A DNA stretch of 64,000 nt, from NCBI RefSeq assembly GCF_000226095.1, contig NC_016476.1, positions 558,001 to 622,000 of the forward strand. The letters are read 5' to 3'. Below, piece by piece: positions 13,495 to 22,887 of the stretch. The translations under genes were made by a program, and so were the position numbers. Positions within the stretch are counted from its first letter, which is position 1. Each line of letters starts with the position of its first letter. The stretch comes from Thermothelomyces thermophilus ATCC 42464. Lineage: Eukaryota > Ascomycota > Sordariomycetes > Sordariales > Chaetomiaceae. Under the pieces are notes generated by a model. The model saw only the letters and a program-made list of their open reading frames with translations, did not search any database and was not told the DNA's origin.

Positions 13495-13589
13495 GTGGGG
13501 CGTAGGTAAGTGGGGTAGGGTAGGTCTGTTCTATGCCTAGGTAAAGCCCGGGTATTGTCTAGCCTAGGTATAGCCTAGGCCTATAATAT
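13495..13589 (+). repeat. LINE 3' tail, copy a (partial)
   Basis: About 95 bases matching 27953-28046 (GTGGGGC...GCCCGGG...CCTATAATA). Both copies stop matching right after CCTATAATA, so that is the probable 3' terminus of the LINE. The upstream part of this copy lies beyond E2, outside the window. It is RIP-mutated (GCCCGGG in the other copy is GCCTAGG here). Confidence 0.75.
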
Positions 13590-13949
13590 ACCCCCCCTCT
13601 TTTTTCGCGGTCGCCGGGCCGACCCGCCCTATATCGTACCTTATATGTTGGTCCCGTAAGCGGGCTCTATGCCTTCCTTCCTTTGTTACTATGATAATAT
13701 GACTTACGTATATAATGGCGTGTTATACGCGAATAGATAGCTGTTTAAGTTTAGATGAAACCCGTACTTCCTTCCCTTTGTTATTAAAATAATGTAACCT
13801 ACGTATATAGTAGTAAGTTATACGTATAATAAGTAGTCTGCCTAGGCCTAGTATGCTCCCTTACTGCCCTCCTCCTATACCTATAAATATACCTTCCTCT
13901 TCCCTCCTCCTCTTAATTTTTTCTTACCTATAACTAATTCTCTTCTTCT
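13590..13949 (+). promoter_or_regulatory. Upstream region with TATA box and a duplicated ~57-bp block
   Basis: No reading frame of note. A block starting CTTCCTTCC...TTTGTTA and ending TTATACG occurs twice (13673-13729 and 13767-13824, ~95 bases apart, roughly 75% alike). TATAAATA at 13882 is followed by a CT-rich run (13890-13945) just before an ATG, a layout typical of fungal promoters. It would drive the plus-strand gene that follows. It might instead belong to an unrecognised LTR of family 2. Confidence 0.5.
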
Positions 13950-15101
13950 ATGCCCTCTAACTACCTCTGCCTCCTATAACTACGCTTGCTACCTATACCC
14001 TTATTATACCTTTAAGTTTTATTTTTTTTTAATTAGTATCTATCTAGCATATTAATAGCTATTAGTTTGCTTAGTAGTAGTAATAGTAATTACTACCCTA
14101 GTAGTAATGAGAATAAAGATTGCTATATAAGTTTTTCCCTTACCTATATTAATTTTAGCTATTATATATATATATAGGGCGTAGACTAACTCTTTATTTT
14201 ATAGTATAAAAATGCTAACCTCTCCCTTGGCAGGTATACTATCAAGGGCAACTCCTCTGACGAGGAGTTAGAACTATAGCCTAAGAAGTAGTAGTATTAC
14301 CTACCGTATATCGACCGACTTCTAAGAGGCAATAAGGTTAAATACGTCTAGGGTTAAGGCACCTCTTACACAATATACCATAAGAACTATAGGAGCTATG
14401 TTTAGGATCTATAGCTCTAGGCTAATAACCCCTACCTATATATAGGTATTAAGAAAATCATAGGTTATTATAATACTAGCACTGCCCTTGCCTCCTCTAC
14501 CTGCCGTAAGACTACTAACTAGGGCGCCTATCGTGCCGTCCTAATGCCTAAGTTCTCCACGCTAGTACGTTCGTTCTCTACGCTCTTCGAGGCTGCCTAG
14601 TCTAACCGTTTACCTAGATAGGCTACCTTCGCCCCCGCCCTAGCCATAAGTTCTCATCGTTCTAGTAACGACTTCGCCCTAGTCGCTACTACTACCGCCC
14701 CTAATACCCTTACCTGTCGTAGTAACATCATCTAGCCTACCGCCGGCCCTAACCCTACCCTATAAGCTACTAGGCAGCTTATACGCCGCGCTATAGTGTA
14801 GAACAATAGTATACTATGCCAGATATAGCATATAAACAAGAACATGTCGACTTTAGCTAACACTAATATTACCCTTATCACTTACGTCCTAGGCACCCTA
14901 TTGCCTGCCTCCCGCGCCTATACAAGTGCCTCTACACGCCCCGTACCCGTGCCGATTGACTTCGGCCGTTCCTACACCCGCCGCTCTTCCTCGCCTGCCG
15001 AGTACGTGGCGTGCCTGGTCCGCGACCGTGATGACCCTACCCTCGCCGCTATAACCATTGTTTTAGAGGAAGAGGATAAGGAGGAGGATGTTATAGAGTA
15101 A
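13950..15101 (+). pseudogene. Unrecognised relic gene, antisense to family 2 chromovirus
   Basis: One frame of 384 codons from ATG to TAA, broken only by TAG/TAA at what look like Gln/Trp codons. The last 85 codons are open from an internal ATG at 14844. Visible features: a Ser/Asn-rich N-terminal part; a middle segment (YTIKGNSSDEELEL, then ...YYLPYIDRLLRGNKVKYV); a Ser/Thr/Ala-rich stretch; and an acidic C-terminus (LEEEDKEEDVIE). AATGCTAAC...GGCAG at 14211-14233 looks like an intron branch site and acceptor, but a matching donor that keeps frame was not found. Its end is ~155 bases from the end of family 2 pol on the other strand, echoing the antisense gene of family 1. I do not recognise the family. 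Confidence 0.5.
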
Positions 15102-15162
15102 GCGTGTTACGCTCTAGTTAGTATATTTATTTTTGTTTTTATAATTAGATTATCTCTATAAC

Positions 15163-15206
15163 GTGTCTGTAACGCGTTTGTAATGTGTTTGTAATGTGTC
15201 TGCTGC
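15163..15206. repeat. Four-unit 11-bp tandem repeat
   Basis: GTGTCTGTAAC, GCGTTTGTAAT, GTGTTTGTAAT, GTGTCTGCTGC in tandem, in the gap between the unknown plus-strand gene and the end of family 2 pol. No function is evident. Confidence 0.75.
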
Positions 15207-15257
15207 TTGTTTGCCCCGGGTTTGCTTACTTATATGTAAATTCTAAATTATTTGTTT

Positions 15258-18200
15258 TTATGCCCTTCCTTGCCTCCTGTTTGTAACCGGTCTATTATTA
15301 TAATATATGTCTCCCTATTCCTATTTAAATGTATTAAGCGCTTTAGTGTTTTCTAGATTTTCTAATAGTTCTTAAGTTGAGGTGTTATATCCTTTCTATT
15401 TTATTAACACGTTATATTAGTTTCCTTTTCCCTTTGTATTCCTAGCTATAAGGATTATTTTTACTTTATATTCTTCTTATAGTAGTCCCTCTTAGGAGAG
15501 TTCTAATACTAGGTCTAGTTAGAAATCCAATATACGTTATAAAGGTAGTAGGTCGGATGTAACACGCTTAACAAGATTAATATAGAAGGTAGGGTAGAGG
15601 CCCTAGGGAACATTTAGAGTTACTATTAGTAGTATTGGTATTATAATTACCTTGTACTTAGCATTAACCTAATCGAGTTTATAGTTAGGGCGATTAGTTT
15701 TAATATTATATAAGGATAGCTATACTTTATCCCCTACCTTAAATCTCTTAGCTAGGCATTAAGGACGATTAGCATTTTCTTGCTAGCGCTATTATATATA
15801 CGCGATGGCAGCCTAGGTCCATTCTGTACCTTCTCTTAGGTAGTGTAAAAAATTAGTAGCTCTTCCTTATAGGGTCAAGGCAGGAGCGTCTAGCAGGTTA
15901 GTGAACTATATTAGGCTTATATTATAACCGTAGAGGAGGTAGCTTACGCTTATTCTAGTCATTATCGAGTCGCGGTTATTAATCACGAGCTGGTATATAG
16001 GTAGATGTTTAGGCTAGTCATATTATATAAAGGAAACTATAGTCTATAGGATAGTCTGTACCTCCTAATTTACACGTTCCGTGCCTCTATCTGTCTATAG
16101 ATGATAGGCTGTTAACAATAGCTACTTAATCCTAATAGTCTTATAGAGAGTAGTCTAAAACTAGCTAAGCTAGTCCAAACCGCGATTAGTGATAATTTGT
16201 GTCAGAAATCCGTAAAACTGCTACTATACGTCCCAGAACCGGAGCGCGTACGCCTCGGCTCCTATTAAGGATATAGCTTCGAGTTAGACGTACTTTGACA
16301 GCTAGTCGGTGATTACTATAAGGTACCAGGGAGAATTCTCGTCTCGTGCGGGGAGATCGACTATAAAATCGATGGAAATCTATTCCTGGAAGCGGTCGGC
16401 GATAGGTAGGGGCTAGAGAAGTCCTTGTTATAGTTAATATGAAACCTTGGCCCTCTGACATGTATGATAGTTCCTTATAAATCTCTTTACGTCCGGAGAT
16501 ATAAAGTCTTAGTAGTAGTCTTGTTAAAGCATTTTAAATAACCTATTCCTCCCTAGGTAGCCTAATATAGGGGAGTTATAGATACGTTAAAGGATGGCAG
16601 TAGTAAGTAGTTCCTATATAGGGAGCTAAAGGTTACCCTAGAACTAGAGAGCACCCTATATATTAAGGGAGTAATCTATAATCCAGGTCTATACTATATT
16701 TACTTCCTTTAGAAATTTTTAGGCCCTATCCTAGATAGCCTAGAGCTAGTATATGTAATGTTTATCCTTAATAACTCCCTTATCTTATAAGGCTACTGGC
16801 TGTTCGTCTATAAAAATGGTGCTCCCCTTTAGTAGGTAGGATACTTTAGATAATGTCAAGGAATCTATTGTATCCATCCAGATAGTAGGGAGAAGTTATA
16901 CTATATGCTATATATCTTTAGGAAAGTCTTGTTCGTGATGGGATAGGGCATTAGGGCAGGACGCTTACAACCCGGGTTAGTAACGGAGCTTAAAGTTAAA
17001 GAGGGAGAGTATCTTAGTCTATTAAGCTTATTGCTTACTAATTAAACGAGGCTAGGAAAAGTATTTAAGGTTTTTATAGTTAGTTAAGATCTAAAAGGGA
17101 GCTACAATACTATAGAGCTCGGCTAACCAGGCCTTTAGGCACAAGATAATCGTAATTAACTCCTTGTTATAGATTATATAGTTCTGTTCGGCCGGGGTTA
17201 GTTTTGTAGAGTGGTAGGCTATAGGGTATAGAATTCTATCTTTTCCTTGCTAGGATAGATACCTTCCTAGTGCCGTCCTAGAGCAATCTGCCTCGAGTAC
17301 CGTCTCCTATTCGGGGTCCTATTACGCGAGGATAGGTTCTAATATAAAGGCCGTCTTAAAGGCGTTAAAGGCCTTCTATTCCTCAGTCCCCTACTAGAAC
17401 GGGGTATTTATACGGGTTAACCGTGTCAAGGGTTCCGTCAGACTAGAAAAGTTAAGGATAAAGTCTCGGTAGAAATTGGCAAATCCTAGAAAGCTTTATA
17501 CTCCCCGAACCTTCCGTAGTACCTCCTACTTATAGATAGCGGCTAGCTTTTTAGGGTCTAGACGGACCTAGGCCCCTACCTCTATAATATAGCCAAGGTA
17601 CTTAACTTCTTTTATAGTAAACACGTACTTCTTAAGGTCTAGTACGAGTCTTACTTTCTATAACCTTTAGAGTATATCCCTTACTCGCCTTATATAATCT
17701 TTCCTACTACCTAAAGTATAAACTAAGATATCATTAAGGTATATCGTTATAAAGTCTCTAAATATTAGACCAAGAGCATTATTAATATATTATTAAAAGG
17801 TTATAGGTATACCTACAAGTCTAAAGGGATAGACAAGCTACTTAAAGAGGCTAAACCAGGTCTAGAATGCTATTAAATGTTCATAGCCCTCCGTGATCTA
17901 GATATAGTAAAAGGCTGCCTAGATATCTAACTTTATAAACCACTTAGCTCTAGCTAAGGAGCGAAGTGTTTCCTTAATAAGCAGGAGAAGGTATTAGTCT
18001 TGCTTTATAATCTTGTTTAACGCTCGATAGTCGATATAGAACCTCTAACCTCTGTCTACTTTCTTTACTAAGAGGATAGGGGCAGCGGCCAAAGAAGAGC
18101 TAGCTCGGATCTATCCCTTATCTAGTAAGTCAATGACTTGCTTTCGGACTTCTAATAAATGATCCTATGGCATGTTATAGAGAGGTCTCTAAGGGAGTTT

Positions 18201-19010
18201 AGGGATCTTTCTGTCTAGGCCTTCCTTTAATTTGATGTAATGATCGGCTGTACTGTGATATAGGGGAAGTTTACTAGCTTTCTCTTTGTTAAAGAGGTTA
18301 GCAAGGTCGCGAAGTTCGTCTGGTAAGGTAACCTCTAACTCTATACTAGACCCTAGTTAGGTACCCTTATTCCCTATGTTTTCTCTATTAAATTGGTGTC
18401 TTGATTCTAGGATAGTTATTATTTCTTAGATGCTAGTAACTAGGAAGATATTAGAAGTCTTCTTCTTCTATACCCTCCGAACTATACCTATAAAGACTGT
18501 GCCTATAATTTAGGAGATTCCTATCTGTCTTATCCGCGAAGAGATCTTATAGACAAGTAATCTTGGTTATATCCCGATTTTAAGAACGCCTATATATATA
18601 TCTAGTCTAACCTCCTAGTATTCTATCTATAGAAGACCTAATATAATGTTATATATAAGTCCTAGGACTATATAAAACGCGGCCTAACTTTCCTAGCTAT
18701 TGATATCTATCATAATATAGGCTATCTAAGTAATCTTCTAGTCCTATTATAGCCTAGTTATAGTCCTAAGGGTATATGTGGTAGGCAAACTAATCTGCTC
18801 GATTCTAAGTTTCTAGCACATTCTCTTGCTAATAATGCTATAGCTAGAACATCTATTATCTACTTAAGCGTTTATAAAGCCGGTGGAGTTAAGGAAGATT
18901 AGAATAAGAAAAGGAGGTCTATCTATTCTTTTGCTAATCTTTGTAAACTTGTCTTCTAGGTAGTCGTAGTCTTCTAGCCCCCTTACAAGACTTTGCTCAG
19001 GGGCTACTCT
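15258..19010 (-). pseudogene. pol: Family 2 pol relic with chromodomain
   Basis: Read in the -1 frame from the slip site; the frames of protease, RT and chromodomain agree and end at the same-frame TAA. Protease-like QVDNRCSSYSI lies near 18855. RT has PILLVKKVDRG near 18065 and YLNDILVYT near 17730 (catalytic Asp now Asn). RNase H (LEADCSRTALG) is near 17300 and integrase spans about 16700-15650. The chromodomain (YNVLIKWKGYNTST, then ENLENTKALNTF) lies near 15430-15325. In-frame TAG/TAA at Gln/Trp sites disable it. The exact C-terminus is uncertain because the first TAG (15321) could itself be a RIP stop. Confidence 0.82.
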
Positions 19011-19016
19011 TTTCCC
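18975..19016 (-). promoter_or_regulatory. Family 2 gag-pol -1 frameshift signal
   Basis: Heptamer G GGA AAA (19016-19010) in the phase required for -1 slippage from the gag frame, followed 3 bases later by a stem: TAGCCCCT pairs with AGGGGGCTA (one bulged G), loop about 15 nt. The gag frame meets TAG inside the stem. The -1 frame is open from the slip through RVAPEQSLVRGLEDYDYLED into protease. Confidence 0.75.
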
Positions 19017-20107
19017 TGCTTACTATCTTCTTTGTTAGATGGGTCGTCGTCTTCCTTCTGATCCTCAGCCTCTAAGGCATTGATGTCAGTTCTTGGCTAG
19101 TTCTATTATACCGGCCTTAAAGTAGGGGCGAAGTAACACTTAGTAATAAAGTGACCTTTCTACCTATACTAGATATATACTCTAGCTACTTATTAGGCTA
19201 TACATACTTCCGGACTAACCTATTTTGCCTATAGGGCATTACCCCTACGTCTTCCTGCCCTATCCTTATTAGGTCCCTTCCTCTATAGGTTAGTACATAA
19301 TAAGTTAATTCCGGTCATTAGTATATCTCCTTCTATATCCTTCTCTCTCTACGGTTCAGGTGCCGCCCGCCGCCCCTATATTTGCTAATACTTATTACTA
19401 AGCCGAAGAGCCTTAAGATCTATAGCAATCTTATAATATTCCTTGACCGCTATTATATAATTATCCTAGGGAATCCCTTATCTAACCACCGTATATTTAA
19501 GTTTCGGAGAGAGGCATTATTATAATTTGATTAGGTATAGCTTATCGCTCCAAAGGAGACCGCCTGCCTTCGATAGCTTGGCCTTAAACCGAACAATAAA
19601 GGTAGCAAACAGTTCGTCGTCTCTCTATCAAAGGAATTCTAGTTCTAATAGGGCTACCATCTTCTTATAAGGGTCAGAGAAGATGCTCTCGAGATATTAG
19701 AGGAACTTAGTCAGGTTATATCTAACTTTTAGGCCTACAGATTTATAGTAAGCCGTAACCCAAGTCTATACCTAGCGTGTAAGGTTTCCCTAGATAAAGA
19801 CCTATTAGTTATAATTAGAGCCGATAAAATCTCTGTCAGCTATAAGGATATATTCCATTATACTCTTCTATATTATAAAGAGTTCCTTTTTGCCGTCGAA
19901 AGGTTGACCAGTTAGGAGACGCTTCTACTATAGCCACTAAGCTTTAAGGGGTACCCTAGCCGACTTAGGGGTCAGGATAGGTTAGGTTTAGGATGCTCGG
20001 AGAGTGTCAATCATCGCGTTCTACTATTCTACTACTGCTTAAAGGGAATAGACAAGCTCCTATAATTCCGCTAAGCCTGAAGGCCTGTATGCTATCGAAT
20101 CTATTAT
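19004..20107 (-). pseudogene. gag: Family 2 gag relic
   Basis: About 367 codons. An N-terminal Gln/Leu-rich helical part (YRPSGLAEL...) is followed by a capsid-like region with KMVALLELEFL and FIVRFKAKLSKAG. A knuckle near 19200-19130 reads Y-x2-Y-x4-H-x4-C, where the two first Cys have become Tyr. It ends in a basic/acidic tail up to TAG, 4 bases beyond the slip heptamer. The start is approximate; an ATA that could derive from ATG is used. Confidence 0.75.
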
Positions 20108-20171
20108 AACTACATTATTGATAACTCCTTTAGAGAGTTACTACCGGTAGAAGGTAGTCAAAATGTAATAT

Positions 20172-20598
20172 TGTCACGGAAATATACATGCAGATGCCGC
20201 CTAAGCCACTGGCACAAACGGGCCAATCAAGCCGAAGGAATGATGGACCAATCAGGACGGGATCACGCTTAGCAAGGAATGATCCCAACAGAGGATCACC
20301 GGCTCACGATATAAGCCAGGTAAGCCAGTATAAATAATCACCACGACTACTAGTGATCCTAGGAGTATATATACATGTAAATAGTCACTCGTTATAGTAG
20401 ACTCTGGGAGTTTACTAGTGGTAACAATTACAATTATAGTACTCATACTAAGCATTGCTAATTACTATAAGAGACAACTCTAGTGTTGTTGTAAACCCTT
20501 TGGCTTCACCGAATCCCTTAGACGACCTGCCTACTTGTCCCGCCCAATCTACCTCCGTCTGGACCCTTTTAGAAGAAGTCTGAGTTAGGTTCGTCACA
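20172..20598 (+). repeat. E3 5' LTR (427 bp, type A)
   Basis: TGTCACGG...GTCACA. It contains two CCAAT boxes (near 20222 and 20248), several GATCAC/GTGATC motifs, and TATATATA at 20366. The last is a likely TATA box for element transcription, upstream of the R-U5 part conserved in all family 1 LTRs. Confidence 0.95.
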
Positions 20599-20625
20599 CG
20601 TTGTTACCACTCCCTTTGTTCTGTC

Positions 20626-22887
20626 ATGGTTCAGAACGGAGGAGACTTCGACCTCGACATCGACATAGCTACCAATGTCACGGCCGAATAGCTGCTTGCT
20701 TAGCTTGGTCAACTCTAGCAGCGGATCTAGGAGTTGGACTAGAGAGATAAGGCTACTCAAGCTCGAATCAAGGAACTCGAGAACCGCGAAAAGTACTTGC
20801 AGAAGTTGGTCAATAAGGCCTACGCCAAAATCGAGGCACTCGAGGGCGCCAAAGCGAAGCGTATCAAGATCGAACCACCTGGTAAATACGGAGGAACCAA
20901 GGAAGATCTCGCAGGATTCCTAACAAACCTCCGATCCTACTTCTGGCTTAATGATGACAAGTTTCTAGACGATAAAGCCAAAGTCCTCTATGTAGCCACG
21001 AGACTAGAGGGCAAGGTACTTAGATAGTTTAAGCCTACATAGAACGACTATCTTACAGAGGAAGACGAAGACGATCGAGACGTGTTTATACGGGCAGTCT
21101 TCTGATCTTACGACCGTTTCGAAGAAGAGCTTCGGAAGGTTTTTAGCAATAAGGATAAGAAGATTTATACGTAAGAAAGACTCGCCAATCTCCGACAGAC
21201 TAAGTTAGTAGCCTCCTACGCCACATAGTTTAGACAGGACATACTCAAGTCTCAGCTTAATAATAAGGCGTTAATACAATTGTTCTATAATAGCCTAAAG
21301 GAAAAGGTCAAGGATAAGCTATATAAATACGATCGGCCTAAGACTCTAGATAAATATATTACGCAGGCTATTAGGATCGATAATCGACTCTACGTACGAG
21401 AGTAGCAGAAACGAGGTCAAATGAATAGAACTACAGTTAAGGCTAACGACAAGAAAAAGCGAGCGTACGTTAGTACCTTGTACGGGACGTACCCCGGAGC
21501 TATAGATATAGATATAGCGTAGAAGCAAGACCAGAAGAAGACGACTAAAGACAAGTCCAATGTTACTTACTATAACTATAGAAAGAAAGGACACTACAAG
21601 CGAGAATGCCGGAGCCTAAAGAAAGAATAGAAACCAGCCCCTAGAAAGGAAATTACGGCTATCGACGAAACCACTAAGGACGTCATCAAAGTAGTAGCCA
21701 CGAGCCACGAAGACAAGGGCAGTGACACGGACAGTCTCAGACACGACGGCAACGGTAAAGACGAACAAGCACCATACTCCGAACTAGTCACTGTGAACCT
21801 AGAGACAGGTCTTGCCAAATGGGACATGGCAGGAGAATATGTACCGCCAGTTTCGATTCTCCCAGCCTTGAGGTAGTGGGGTTTTATAGTCACGTAGAGG
21901 CGGGATAGATCATAGACAACCGATACCCAAGGAATCGAAAGACCCGGACCTAATGTTCTATTCCTCCAGGAACGAATCGAATGGTATCGTAACGAAGTTT
22001 TTCGGCTTAATGTGGAACTGCACGAACAGGATAAACGCTTGATTCGACTTGCCTAGTAGAGCAATGGAATGAGGGACAAAATGAGGGAACTCTGACGTAT
22101 CGTAGAAACTATTAAAGGAAAACAGCCTATGATATACGATAGGCCCGATAGCTACGCCGAGTATCTTGATGGCTAATAACTTAGTAACGACGTATAGAAC
22201 CTAGAATACCAGTTTATGCGCACGAACCGCAGAAAGGACGAGCGTACGTAGGAAAGCTACTAGAAGAAACACTCCTATATTAGTACTAGAGTATCTATGG
22301 TCCATATACAATGGGAAGGATTTGGGAAAGAATTCCAACACCTCCTAGGCGACGCTACGCGACTGTACCCTCGACACGAGGCACATACGCAAGTGCCCTG
22401 GTTCTAGTATATAGCATACGAATGCCGATATCACTTCCGCGACAAATTCGAAAACAATTACTAGCCGACCTGATAGGAAAATGGGGACAGAGGCTTACGC
22501 CCTGTAGGATAGGTCTACGATGTAGGAAATAGAGCAGCCGAATTGCTCTAGAAAATCGAAGCCTGAGACCTAGAAAGCATTACGGTAGTTCCAAAACGAG
22601 CCTGGCCTAGGCACTACAGAACCGGACGAGACATATAGGACTCGTGCTAGAGCAACGATTGCCTCTATTACGCGGACGAAAAGAAATTACGAATTCGGGA
22701 GCTTTAGATGAAGCTATGGCACGCACGATGGAAAGCGGAACGGACCCAATGGTAGGAAGCCGTAAGCACCTAATGGCTTACGGAAATGAGCACGATCGAC
22801 GAAGCCGCTATCAGCCGAACAACCGAAGAGGTTAGTACTGACCTGGGAAACGGGTCAGGGCCCTTCGAGGGGCCCAGAAACCATTAA
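20626..22887 (+). pseudogene. gag: E3 gag relic (753 codons)
   Basis: ATG 27 bases after the LTR. The N-terminal 85 codons are Gln/Glu/Lys-rich and likely coiled. A capsid-like part (FLTNLRSYFWLNDDKF) follows near codons 95-115. The knuckle near 21560-21610 (YYNYRKKGHYKREC) has the first two Cys changed to Tyr. Then an acidic Ser/Asp tract is followed by a further ~300 codons in the same frame (EWYRNEVFRLN..., WEGFGKEFQHLLGDATRL) of unknown role. That makes this gag longer than is usual for Ty3-type elements. About a dozen TAG/TAA at Gln/Trp sites inactivate it. The final TAA may itself be RIP-made, since E4 has CAA there. Confidence 0.88.
22845..22875 (+). promoter_or_regulatory. E3 gag-pol -1 frameshift signal
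   Basis: Slippery heptamer G GGA AAC (22845-22851), whose GGA and AAC are gag-frame codons. A 6-nt spacer GGGTCA follows, then GGGCCCTTCGAGGGGCCC, which folds into a 7-bp stem with a UCGA loop. After -1 slippage the frame runs RVRALRGAQKPLTPAQWQVV into protease. Spacer and hairpin are kept in the other copies, but their heptamer is RIP-altered (AGGAAAC or AAGAAAT). Confidence 0.87.

Larger units (their letters stand above)
15258..20171 (-). mobile_element. Family 2 chromovirus, LTRs not identified
   Basis: A second, clearly different Ty3/gypsy element: gag with a single zinc knuckle, then pol in the -1 frame ending in a chromodomain. Its 5' side stops at the E3 insertion, ~65 bases upstream of gag. 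The sequence on the far side of E3 is a LINE tail, so its 5' LTR is missing or unrecognised. Its 3' LTR is also unrecognised; the plus-strand relic gene and duplicated block at 13590-15101 may belong to it. It is RIP-mutated. Confidence 0.85.

Noticed and set aside
20252-20455. Frame over E3 5' LTR, repeated at 27380-27583 in the 3' LTR
   Set aside because: It lies wholly within LTR sequence, antisense, with no homology or start context.
20599-20625. tRNA primer-binding site after the E3 5' LTR
   Set aside because: The sequence after the LTR (CGTTGTTACCACTCCC) does not start with TGG and I could not match it to a tRNA 3' end by eye. Priming may use another mode; not called.
22858-22875. GGGCCC hairpin as a transcription terminator
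   Set aside because: It is inside coding sequence, 6 nt after a phased slippery heptamer, with no U tract. Frameshift stimulation fits better.
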